Below are positions 1-6,843 of a stretch of DNA of 64,000 nt, piece by piece. Both the position numbers and the translations under genes were made by a program. A model generated the notes under the pieces. The model was given only the letters and a program-made list of their open reading frames with translations, did not search any database and had not been told where the DNA came from. Every line of letters begins with the position of its first letter. Position 1 is the stretch's first letter. Origin of the DNA: Agromyces lapidis (GTDB lineage Bacteria > Actinomycetota > Actinomycetes > Actinomycetales > Microbacteriaceae); assembly GCF_009749405.1 (NCBI RefSeq), contig NZ_WBIQ01000006.1, positions 62,001-126,000 of the forward strand, in the 5' to 3' direction.

Positions 1-315
1 GTCGAGCGGGAGGGCTTCGCCGGCGAGGCGGGCGATGAGGCGCGGGCGGCGCTCACCGCACTCCGCGATGCGGTCGAACGCGAACGCTACGGGCCGGGGG
101 CGGCACGATCCGGTGCCGGCGCGGTGCGCCCCGCCGGTGCGGACGGGGGCGCGGCCGAGGCATCCGACCCGCTCGTGCGCGCGCTCGCGACCGCCTGCGC
201 CGCGCTCGCGGAGGGTGAGCCGCTGCTCGTGCGATGGCGTGCGACGCTGGTGCCGCGCTCGCTGATCGAGCGTGCACGGCCGACGTTCGGCGAACGTCCA
301 CCTGTCGACGCGTAG
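1..315 (+). CDS. C-terminal fragment of an unidentified protein (possibly transglutaminase/DUF4129-like)
   Basis: The reading frame is open from the first base and stops at TAG 313-315, so only the last 104 residues are visible. They include an Arg/Glu-rich helix (ALRDAVERERYG), a low-complexity Ala/Gly linker and a C-terminal helix followed by WRATLVPRSLIERAR. A helical tail of this style with a basic WRxxLxPRS segment resembles the end of TgpA/DUF3488-type membrane transglutaminases, but there is no catalytic motif in view, so this is a guess. It stops only 11 bases before the likely start of the DUF177 gene and is probably cotranscribed with it. Confidence 0.4.
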   Translation, partial: VEREGFAGEAGDEARAALTALRDAVERERYGPGAARSGAGAVRPAGADGGAAEASDPLVRALATACAALAEGEPLLVRWRATLVPRSLIERARPTFGERPPVDA

Positions 316-326
316 AATCGTCGATC

Positions 327-896
327 GTGGCCACCAAGCATTCCGTGTTCGATCTCAGCGTGCGCGATCTCGTGAACCGTCCGGGCGAGATGCGCGAAGA
401 GCGCATCAGCGCACCCGCACCCGAGCAGTTCGGCGAGGCACTCGTCGCCGTGAAGGAGGGCTCGGCGATCGATCTCGACGTCCGGCTCGAATCCGTGCAC
501 GAGGGGATCCTCGTCACCGCCGAGGTCGATGCGACCGCGGACGGCGAGTGCGGGCGCTGCCTCATCGAACTCGCCGTGCCCGTCCAAGTCGAGTTCCAAG
601 AACTCTTCGGGTATCATGGCGGGGAAGCCATCGAGTATGAGGTTCAAGACGACCACGTGGATCTTGAACCACTCATCCGAGATGCGGTAGTGCTGGCACT
701 GCCGTTCCAGCCGGTGTGCCGACCGGATTGCCCAGGTCTCGACCCCGAGACCGGAGTCCGACTGGCCGATCATCCGGAACTCGTCACCCCTGAGCACAGC
801 GACCCCCGCTGGGCCGCGCTCGCGGGGTTCCAGGCTTCCGAAGACAACGGTCCGGATTCCATGTCCGGCGCCGACCAGCAGAGAGAAGAGAGATAG
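327..896 (+). CDS. DUF177 (YceD-like) protein
   Basis: A 189-residue protein of the YceD/DUF177 family, which in most bacteria is encoded directly upstream of ribosomal protein L32 (rpmF), as here. It carries the family's cysteine pairs (CGRC near the middle and CRPDC near the C-terminus), which probably bind metal. I chose GTG 327 because the protein from there ([10 protein letters not shown]...) matches the usual N-terminus, with the [10 protein letters not shown] segment close behind; longer in-frame extensions would overlap the upstream gene. In E. coli and plants members affect 23S rRNA accumulation; the exact role in actinobacteria is not settled. The rpmF start follows two bases after its stop. 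Confidence 0.85.
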   Translation: MATKHSVFDLSVRDLVNRPGEMREERISAPAPEQFGEALVAVKEGSAIDLDVRLESVHEGILVTAEVDATADGECGRCLIELAVPVQVEFQELFGYHGGEAIEYEVQDDHVDLEPLIRDAVVLALPFQPVCRPDCPGLDPETGVRLADHPELVTPEHSDPRWAALAGFQASEDNGPDSMSGADQQREER

Positions 897-898
897 TC

Positions 899-1102
899 AT
901 GGCTGTTCCGAAGCGGAAGAAGTCACGCGCCAACACCCACGCGCGCCGTTCGCAGTGGAAGGCCGAGGTCCCCACGCTCGTCAAGACCGTCGAGAACGGC
1001 AAGGTCACCTACAGCCTTCCGCACCGCGCGAAGGTAGTCGAGGACTCGGCGGGCACCCCGCTCTTCCTCGAGTACAAGGGCCGCAAGGTCGCCGACGTCT
1101 AG
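899..1102 (+). CDS. rpmF: Ribosomal protein bL32
   Basis: A 67-residue basic protein starting [20 protein letters not shown], the typical N-terminus of bL32, a component of the large ribosomal subunit. It begins two bases after the DUF177 stop, the standard operon arrangement. The zinc-binding cysteines found in C+ versions of L32 are absent, so this is a C- paralogue or the only L32 type of this lineage. AGAGAAGAGAGATAGTC just upstream gives a strong purine-rich ribosome binding site inside the preceding gene. Confidence 0.97.
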   Translation: MAVPKRKKSRANTHARRSQWKAEVPTLVKTVENGKVTYSLPHRAKVVEDSAGTPLFLEYKGRKVADV

Positions 1103-1130
1103 TCGGCCCGAGACGCACCGACGACCGGTC

Positions 1131-1859
1131 GTGACGCGAACGGAACGCATGGGAGGCGGGCGCACAGCGCTCGAAGATCGCACGCTCGACGAGTTGCAGC
1201 GAACGCTGCAGGTCGACATCGATCCCACCCTGCTCCTCCTCGCGCTCACGCACCGGTCGTTCGCGTACGAGAACGGCGGCATCCCGACGAACGAGCGCCT
1301 CGAGTTCCTCGGCGATTCGATCCTCGGGCAGGCCGTCACGGTCCGGCTCTTCAGGGATCATCCCGACCTCGATGAGGGCGAGCTCGCGAAGCGGCGCGCC
1401 AGCCTCGTGTCGAGTGTGGCCCTCGCCGAAGTCGGCCGCACCATCGGCATCGGCTCGTACATCAGGCTGGGCCGCGGCGAGACGATGACCGGCGGCGCCG
1501 ACAAGCCGTCGATCCTCGCCGACACCGTCGAGGCGATCATCGGCGCGGTCTACCTCGATGCCGGCGGAGACGCTGCGACCGAGCTCGTGCTGCGTCTCAT
1601 CACGCCGCTCATGCAGGACCCCGAGCGCTTCGGCGCCGCGATGGACCCCAAGACGAGCCTGCAGGAGATCGCGGCCCGCCGCGGTGCTCCGGCACCGTCG
1701 TACTCGGTCGCCGAATCCGGCCCCGATCACAACAAGCACTTCGTCGCGACCGTCACGGTCGGTGAACTCGTGCAGGCGTCGGGCGAGGGGTCGAGCAAGA
1801 AGCAGGCCGAGATGGCCGCCGCACTCGAGGCCTGGACCCGCATCAGCGGCGCGGCCTGA
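1131..1859 (+). CDS. rnc: Ribonuclease III
   Basis: A 242-residue double-stranded-RNA endonuclease that processes rRNA precursors and structured mRNAs. The RNase III signature NERLEFLGDS lies at residues 54-63, the second acidic cluster (ADTVEAIIGAVYLD) follows about 70 residues later, and a C-terminal double-stranded RNA-binding domain begins near DPKTSLQE. The GTG at 1131 is taken as start; ATG 1149 is an alternative that removes six residues and no conserved sequence. It lies between rpmF and mutM as in other Microbacteriaceae, and mutM starts one base after its stop. Confidence 0.95.
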   Translation: MTRTERMGGGRTALEDRTLDELQRTLQVDIDPTLLLLALTHRSFAYENGGIPTNERLEFLGDSILGQAVTVRLFRDHPDLDEGELAKRRASLVSSVALAEVGRTIGIGSYIRLGRGETMTGGADKPSILADTVEAIIGAVYLDAGGDAATELVLRLITPLMQDPERFGAAMDPKTSLQEIAARRGAPAPSYSVAESGPDHNKHFVATVTVGELVQASGEGSSKKQAEMAAALEAWTRISGAA

Positions 1860-1860
1860 G

Positions 1861-2790
1861 TTGCCCGAACTCCCCGAGGTCGAGGTCGTCCGCTCAGGGC
1901 TTGCACCCGCGGTGACCGGTGCCGTCGTCACCGCGGTCGAGGTGCTCGAGCCGCGCTCGCTGAAGCGCCACGATCCGGCATCCGGCGACTTCGAGGCGTT
2001 GCTGACCGGCGCCCGCATCGACGCGGCCGTGCGCCGCGGCAAGTTCCTCTGGCTGCCGCTCTCGGGTGACGAGCGCCGTGGCGGTCGGGCAGTGGTCGGC
2101 CACCTCGGCATGAGCGGCCAGATGCTCCTGCGCACCCCCGAACACCCGGGCGACGACCGGCACGCACGGGTGCGCCTGCACCTCGAGCATCCCGAGCACG
2201 GCGAGCTCCGCGTCGACTTCGTCGACCAGCGCATCTTCGGCTCGCTCGCGGTCGATCGTCTCGTGCCGACGAGCGACGGCGAGCTCGGCGGCTTCTCCGA
2301 CCGGGTGACGGGGGAGTGGGCGCGGCTGCTGCCCACCCAGGTCGCCCATATCGCGCGAGATCCCCTCGACCCCGCCTTCTCCGAGCGTGCGTTCGTCGCC
2401 GCGCTCGCGAAGCGCGGCACCGCCGTCAAGCGCGTGCTGCTCGACCAGGGAGTCGTCAGCGGCATCGGCAACATCTACGCCGATGAGTCGCTGTGGGCCG
2501 TGCGGCTGCACGGCGAGCAGCCCGCCTCGTCGCTCTCGCCTCGCAAGGCGCGCGACCTCCTCGCCGCCGTGCGCGACGTGCTCGGCAAGGCGCTCGCCGA
2601 GGGCGGCACGAGCTTCGACGCCCAGTACGTCAACGTCAACGGGGCATCCGGGTACTTCGAGCATTCCCTGAACGCCTACGGGCGCGCCGGCAAGCCGTGC
2701 CCGCGTTGCGGCACGCCGATGGTGCGGGAGGCCTTCATGAACCGCGGTTCGCACTTCTGCCCGAGGTGCCAGCGACGGCGCTCTCGATGA
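1861..2790 (+). CDS. mutM: Formamidopyrimidine-DNA glycosylase
   Basis: A bifunctional DNA glycosylase/AP lyase that removes 8-oxoguanine and formamidopyrimidines. The start must be the TTG at 1861: it gives fMet-PELPEVEVV, and the mature enzyme needs Pro as its first residue for Schiff-base chemistry, followed by Glu. Lys61 (GKFLWLPL) corresponds to the conserved catalytic lysine, and the C-terminal zinc finger is complete (Cys280, Cys283, Cys300, Cys303). The length of 309 residues is slightly above the E. coli enzyme. TTG begins one base after the rnc stop, so the two are translationally coupled. Confidence 0.95.
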   Translation: MPELPEVEVVRSGLAPAVTGAVVTAVEVLEPRSLKRHDPASGDFEALLTGARIDAAVRRGKFLWLPLSGDERRGGRAVVGHLGMSGQMLLRTPEHPGDDRHARVRLHLEHPEHGELRVDFVDQRIFGSLAVDRLVPTSDGELGGFSDRVTGEWARLLPTQVAHIARDPLDPAFSERAFVAALAKRGTAVKRVLLDQGVVSGIGNIYADESLWAVRLHGEQPASSLSPRKARDLLAAVRDVLGKALAEGGTSFDAQYVNVNGASGYFEHSLNAYGRAGKPCPRCGTPMVREAFMNRGSHFCPRCQRRRSR

Positions 2791-2865
2791 TCACGGATAC
2801 CGTTCTGGATGGAATGAGCGAGTGGTAGAACCGGCCGTTGGATCCGGGGCGTCTTCTGCCCGGTC

Positions 2866-3024
2866 GTGTTCATCGGGGTCGAACGCGACACGGACGGGCA
2901 GCTGTCCTCGACCACCTCGAACCTGATGGGCCACCTCGAGCGTGACGAGCGCGACGTCGCCGTCCGTGACGGGGGAGCGGAGGCAATCATCTACGACACC
3001 CTCCGTGATCACGGGATGGTCTGA
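2866..3024 (+). pseudogene. Possible 3' remnant of a lost gene
   Basis: An open frame from an in-frame stop at 2815 to TGA 3022-3024 encodes a coding-looking tail (FIGVERDTDGQLSSTTSNLM ... EAIIYDTLRDHGMV) but has no convincing start or ribosome binding site; GTG 2866 is the only possible start I see. I do not recognise the family. Its position between mutM and the promoter region of the Fic gene suggests the 3' end of a gene whose front was lost when this patch was inserted. It could instead be a small functional ORF. Confidence 0.3.
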
Positions 3025-3025
3025 A

Positions 3026-3136
3026 CCCATAATCCGATTCGCATCGTTTATGAGTATCGACATGAATTCATAAATTAGTCCCTATCTCTTATGGAAAACG
3101 GCGATTTCCCATAAAATGGGTGCAGCGGGTTATGAA
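3026..3136 (+). promoter_or_regulatory. Triple palindrome array upstream of the Fic gene
   Basis: Three copies of CATAA-N15-TTATG lie at 3028-3052, 3069-3093 and 3110-3134, with an exact 41-bp period and identical 15-bp spacers. Adjacent half-sites are therefore 20 or 21 bp apart, about two helical turns, so all six face the same side of the DNA. The stretch is AT-rich against its surroundings and ends seven bases before the Fic gene's ribosome binding site. The obvious candidate ligand is the winged-helix domain at the C-terminus of the Fic protein itself, giving autoregulation; that is an inference. Confidence 0.7.
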
Positions 3137-3153
3137 TCCGCACGAGGAGAGCG

Positions 3154-4434
3154 ATGAGCACATTCGACCCCAGGAAGGACCCGCGAGGCCGCACAAGCAA
3201 CGCAGGTTCGTTCTCCGAACGAACTCACTCCGACCCAGAGACCACCCTCGGCGCACCAGAAGACTGGCCGGCCATCGGCTCCGAAACCCTCGACTGGGAG
3301 AGCCGGTATGCGGAACCCTCCGCGCTCGAGCGGTACGGCCCCCACCCGCAGACCTATACCGCAGCCGTGCCGCCGCTCATCTCCGGGCGCGCGCTCCGGC
3401 TGAGCCCCCAGACCGCCGCGCTCGCGCGCGCAGCCGAGAACGAGCTCATCCGCTTCGATGCATCCCTGAACGACGAGATGACCGGGTTCGCGCCGCTCCT
3501 CCTCCGCTCCGAGGCCGCCGCGTCGTCGCAGATCGAGCACCTCTCCGCCAGCGCCCGCGCCATCCTCACCGCCGAGATCGGCGACACCAGCAAGCGCAAC
3601 GCCACCGAGATCGTGGGCAATACCCGGGCGATGCAGTCTGCCCTCGCCCTCGCCGACGAGCTCACCCCTGGCTCCGTGCGGAAGATGCACGAGGTCCTCA
3701 TGGGCGGCACGAACCACGCACCCGGCGACTGGCGGACCGAACCCGTCTGGATCGGCACGAGCGCGCGCAGCCCCGTCGGCGCCGCGTTCGTCGCACCCAG
3801 GTTCGAACGTGTGCCCGCACTCATGGACGACGTCATGAAGTTCGCGCGCCGAGACGACCTCCCCGTCCTCAGCCAGGTCGCCATCGCCCACGCCCAGTTC
3901 GAGACGATCCACCCCTTCACCGACGGCAACGGCCGCACCGGCCGTGCGCTCGTCCAGTCGATGCTCCGAGGCAAGGACATCACCCGCTCCGTCACCGTCC
4001 CAGTCTCCGCAGGGCTCCTCACCGACGTGAACGCCTACCATGACGCGCTCACCGCGTACCGGGCCGGTAACGTCGAACCCATCGTCGAGCAGATGGCGGT
4101 CGCCAGCGACGACGCCATCCGGAACGCCCGAACCCTCGTCGGCCAGATCCGCGAGACGACCACCGGATGGCGCGAGCAGGCGAAGCCGCGCACCGGCTCG
4201 CAGCTCGAGAAGATCCTCGACTACGCCGCCCGGCAGCCGGTGTTCACCGCCGCGACCGCGTCCGCGGACCTCGGCATCGGCACGACGAACATCTACCCGC
4301 ACCTGCGGAAGCTCGCCGAACTCGGCATTCTCAAGCAGAAGTCCGAGTACAAGATCGGCCAGGTCTGGCGCTCCGACGATGTGCTCGCCGCGCTCGACCA
4401 GTTCGTGGACCGCGCCGGCCGCCGCCGCAGCTGA
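3154..4434 (+). CDS. Fic-domain protein with C-terminal winged helix
   Basis: A 426-residue Fic family protein; the family typically transfers AMP or another nucleotide moiety to a protein hydroxyl. The core motif HPFTDGNGRTGR is intact at residues 253-264, including the catalytic His and the phosphate-binding residues. Residues 124-129 (SSQIEH) sit where the inhibitory helix motif (S/T)xxxE(G/N) is found in N-terminally inhibited Fic proteins; the Glu is kept but the last residue is His. The last 80 or so residues form a winged helix (ATASADLGIGTTNIYPHLRKLAELGIL). The ATG is preceded by GAGGAGA. No antitoxin gene is adjacent, consistent with built-in inhibition. The target is unknown. Confidence 0.9.
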   Translation: MSTFDPRKDPRGRTSNAGSFSERTHSDPETTLGAPEDWPAIGSETLDWESRYAEPSALERYGPHPQTYTAAVPPLISGRALRLSPQTAALARAAENELIRFDASLNDEMTGFAPLLLRSEAAASSQIEHLSASARAILTAEIGDTSKRNATEIVGNTRAMQSALALADELTPGSVRKMHEVLMGGTNHAPGDWRTEPVWIGTSARSPVGAAFVAPRFERVPALMDDVMKFARRDDLPVLSQVAIAHAQFETIHPFTDGNGRTGRALVQSMLRGKDITRSVTVPVSAGLLTDVNAYHDALTAYRAGNVEPIVEQMAVASDDAIRNARTLVGQIRETTTGWREQAKPRTGSQLEKILDYAARQPVFTAATASADLGIGTTNIYPHLRKLAELGILKQKSEYKIGQVWRSDDVLAALDQFVDRAGRRRS

Positions 4435-4907
4435 CCGCGCAGAGACGAGGATGCCACCGCGTCGGCCGCGCCCGGCGCACGACAGGAGACCCGACCCCTG
4501 GCCGACGAACACGCCAGCGCCGCACTGCCGTGGCACGTCGTCGTGCTCCCGTTCGGGCTCCGCCGGGTCGCACCGCGTACCTGACGGCGATGGACGGCGC
4601 GTGGACGTGGCGCGGTGGCGGTAGATGAGCAGTAGGGCGAGCTGCTCGCAGGTGATGCCTTGTAGCTGAGCGTGAGGCCGGTGGAGTGACTCGAAGGTTC
4701 CGTCGCTCTGCAGCGAACGGGTGTGACCTCAGCCGTTCAGCTTGACCCAGGCGACCGCGCCGTCATGCACCGAGGCGGCCACGTCGACCCCGGCATCGAT
4801 ACCAGAGGCCAGAGCGATGCTGGGCGCATCCGCCGTCGAGTCCAGGAAGCGCTGAGGGAGACGAGTTCGCACCGGTCGAAGAGTGCCGGATCAGCGCCGG
4901 CGGGCAG
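4435..4907. other. Gap without an intact gene, with scrambled coding remnants
   Basis: No intact gene, RNA or repeat is visible here. On the minus strand around 4625-4710 there is a coding-looking stretch (SLHRPHAQLQGITCEQLALL) without start or stop context, and the frameshifted remnant at 4729-4934 overlaps the right end. The composition is less regular than in the neighbouring genes. Together with the remnant left of the Fic gene this looks like a site of past insertion and deletion between mutM and smc. Confidence 0.45.
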
Positions 4908-4934
4908 ATGTGCAGCGACGTCGGCGCGGAGCAT
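4729..4934 (-). pseudogene. Frameshifted C-terminal gene remnant
   Basis: Read on the minus strand from ATG 4934, one frame gives MLRADVAAHLPAGADPALFD and on to LVSLSAS; a +1 shift then continues as LDSTADAPSIALASGIDAG and ends HDGAVAWVKLNG with TGA at 4731-4729. The two halves join smoothly across the shift, as expected for the decayed 3' end of a real gene. I do not recognise the family. It overlaps, on the opposite strand, the proposed 5' end of the TetR gene, which makes that start suspect. Confidence 0.35.
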
Positions 4935-5585
4935 CCGCGGTTCCTTTTCCTGCACGACCCTGGAACGGAAGAAGCCGGAGCCCAGTGGTTCGAACCGGAT
5001 GGCGTCCTTTCCGCAACTGCCGCCAACGTGCTGTTCCTCGAGCACGGCTACGACCGCACCTCGCTGGCTCGCGTCGCCGAGCGCGCCGGCGTCTCCAAGG
5101 CGACGCTGTTCAAGCAGTTCCCGACCAAGGCCGAGCTCTTCGAGGCGATGGTGCTCGCCGCGGCCGGCTCGCCGGACGGCGCCTTCGAGGATCCCACGTC
5201 GGGTGACTTCAGTGCGGGACTGATCGGCTTGGGCCTCGCCTACGTCGAGCTCCTGAACCGACCGGGGATGACGGATCTGATCCGCGCGGTGATCGCCGAA
5301 TCGTCGCGGTTCCCCGAACTCCGAGAACGGGTCTTCGACTTCGGCACGCTGCCGCTGTTCGCGGCGGTGCGGTGCTGCTTCGTCACCGCGAGCGCCGAGG
5401 GGACCGCGGTCGTCGACGACCCGGACACGGCGTCCGCGCAGTTCCTCGGCATGATCTCGACCGTCGTCTTCTGGCCGCGACTGATCCATGGCGGCTGGTC
5501 GCTGAGCGACGCCGAGATGCGCCGCGTCGTGGACGAGGCGGTGTTGACCGTCGTGGCGCGGTACGGCTCACGAACCGGCGGCTGA
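4908..5585 (+). CDS. TetR-family transcriptional regulator, 5' end doubtful
   Basis: A TetR/AcrR-type repressor. The DNA-binding helix-turn-helix is clear (LFLEHGYDRTSLARVAERAG followed by VSKATLFKQFPTKAELFEAM), and the remainder is a helical ligand-binding domain without an assignable ligand. The frame opens with about 35 residues (MCSDVGAEHPRFLFLHDPG...) that are not typical of TetR proteins and overlap a decayed gene on the other strand. No good ribosome binding site or in-frame ATG lies nearer to the domain, so the original start may have been lost and replaced. The gene ends five bases from the convergent acetyltransferase gene. Confidence 0.7.
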   Translation: MCSDVGAEHPRFLFLHDPGTEEAGAQWFEPDGVLSATAANVLFLEHGYDRTSLARVAERAGVSKATLFKQFPTKAELFEAMVLAAAGSPDGAFEDPTSGDFSAGLIGLGLAYVELLNRPGMTDLIRAVIAESSRFPELRERVFDFGTLPLFAAVRCCFVTASAEGTAVVDDPDTASAQFLGMISTVVFWPRLIHGGWSLSDAEMRRVVDEAVLTVVARYGSRTGG

Positions 5586-5590
5586 CCGGC

Positions 5591-6661
5591 TCAGCCGCGC
5601 TGGAACTCGGCGCCCATGCCGTGCTGCTCGAACCCGAGTGCGAGGTTGATCGCGAGCATATGCTCGTTCTCGTCGGCGTTCCACGTGTAGACCGCGGTGC
5701 GCTCCGGCGCGAACTCGGCGAGGCGCACGAGGTTCGCGAGCTTCACGCGCATGCCGAGCCCGTGTCCGCGGTGCGCTGCGACCACGAGCGTGTCGGATTG
5801 GTAGGCGAGCGACTTGCCTGGCGGGAGCTCGAGCTCGGTGTAGCCGGCGATCGCACCGTCGGGCGCGACGGCGGCGGCGACGAGCAGCCTGCGGCCGCCG
5901 CGAGTCGCCCGCGATTCGTGCACGCGCACCCGTTCGGCGTCCCAGATCTCGGGGTCGAGGTCGAGGCCGCCCGCGGGAACGTCGAGCACCATGCGCGCAC
6001 GGGCAGCGGCATAGCTCTCGACGAGCGCGTCGGGCACGTGGTCGACCCACGAGACGGTGCGGTAGTCGGATGCCCCGGCTTCGAGCCGCTCGGAATCGGC
6101 CCGGAACTCGTCGCGACGGGCGGCGATCTCGAGCACGCTCGCCCGTTCGAGCTGGCCGAGCACGTAACCGTGACGGAGCGCGAAGCGCACGCCCGGCAGC
6201 TCGGCGGGCAGGGACGCATCGCCCTCGGGCGCGTGCAGTCGGTCGCCGGGTGCCTCGAGTGCGGCGAGCGGGAAGTCGATCCAGCCCGTGTTGCGGTGCC
6301 GGCCGAGTTCGGTGATCACCCCCTCGGCGAGCTCGAGCAGGCGGCTCCCGATTCCCTGCCGGCGGTAGGCGGGGGCGACCTCGACGATGACGATGCCGCT
6401 CTCGGCGGCGGCGTCGCGCTCGCCCCAGGAGATCGAGCGACCGACGCACGCGTCGCCGTCCCAGGCGGCGAACGCCCGTCTGATCTCGTAGTCGTCATCG
6501 CGGTACATCGACAGCATCTCGGCGGGCGTATCGGCGAACCGGTCGTCCCCCCAGCGTTCGACCTCGATGTCGGTCGCCAGGGCGGCGTAGCGCTCGAACT
6601 CGACGGCCTCGGGCGTGCCGAGCCGCTCAGGGAGCGTGATCGGGCGGATCTCGACGGACAT
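5591..6661 (-). CDS. Tandem GNAT-domain acetyltransferase
   Basis: A 356-residue protein with two GNAT (Gcn5-related N-acetyltransferase) folds. The first has the acetyl-CoA loop in VEVAPAYRRQGIGSRLLELA, the second in VVAAHRGHGLGMRVKLANL, with the C-terminal NxxxLxLGF-like segment (INLALGFEQHGMGAEF). Actinobacterial two-domain GNATs of this type include mycothiol synthase-like and uncharacterised enzymes; the substrate cannot be read from the sequence. The ATG at 6661 is chosen because it follows GAGAGGAGCTGCGC. It runs divergently from smc and converges on the TetR gene. Confidence 0.85.
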   Translation of the reverse strand: MSVEIRPITLPERLGTPEAVEFERYAALATDIEVERWGDDRFADTPAEMLSMYRDDDYEIRRAFAAWDGDACVGRSISWGERDAAAESGIVIVEVAPAYRRQGIGSRLLELAEGVITELGRHRNTGWIDFPLAALEAPGDRLHAPEGDASLPAELPGVRFALRHGYVLGQLERASVLEIAARRDEFRADSERLEAGASDYRTVSWVDHVPDALVESYAAARARMVLDVPAGGLDLDPEIWDAERVRVHESRATRGGRRLLVAAAVAPDGAIAGYTELELPPGKSLAYQSDTLVVAAHRGHGLGMRVKLANLVRLAEFAPERTAVYTWNADENEHMLAINLALGFEQHGMGAEFQRG

Positions 6662-6843
6662 GCGCAGCTCCTCTCGGATGGTTCCGGATGATGCGCCGCC
6701 GGGTGGGCAGCCGCCCAGACTACCGAGCGCAGCGGGCGACGACAAGCGTGGAATCCCCGCGGGCGCGGCGCGCGTGCACGGCGGCGGCCGCAACCTCGGA
6801 TACGGTAGTCCGCAGCGTTCTCGCGCACAGGGGAGGGTAGGAC

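Noticed and set aside
1005-2474. Long minus-strand frame opposite rnc and mutM
   Set aside because: No domain or start context; codon pattern is that of a shadow of the two real genes.
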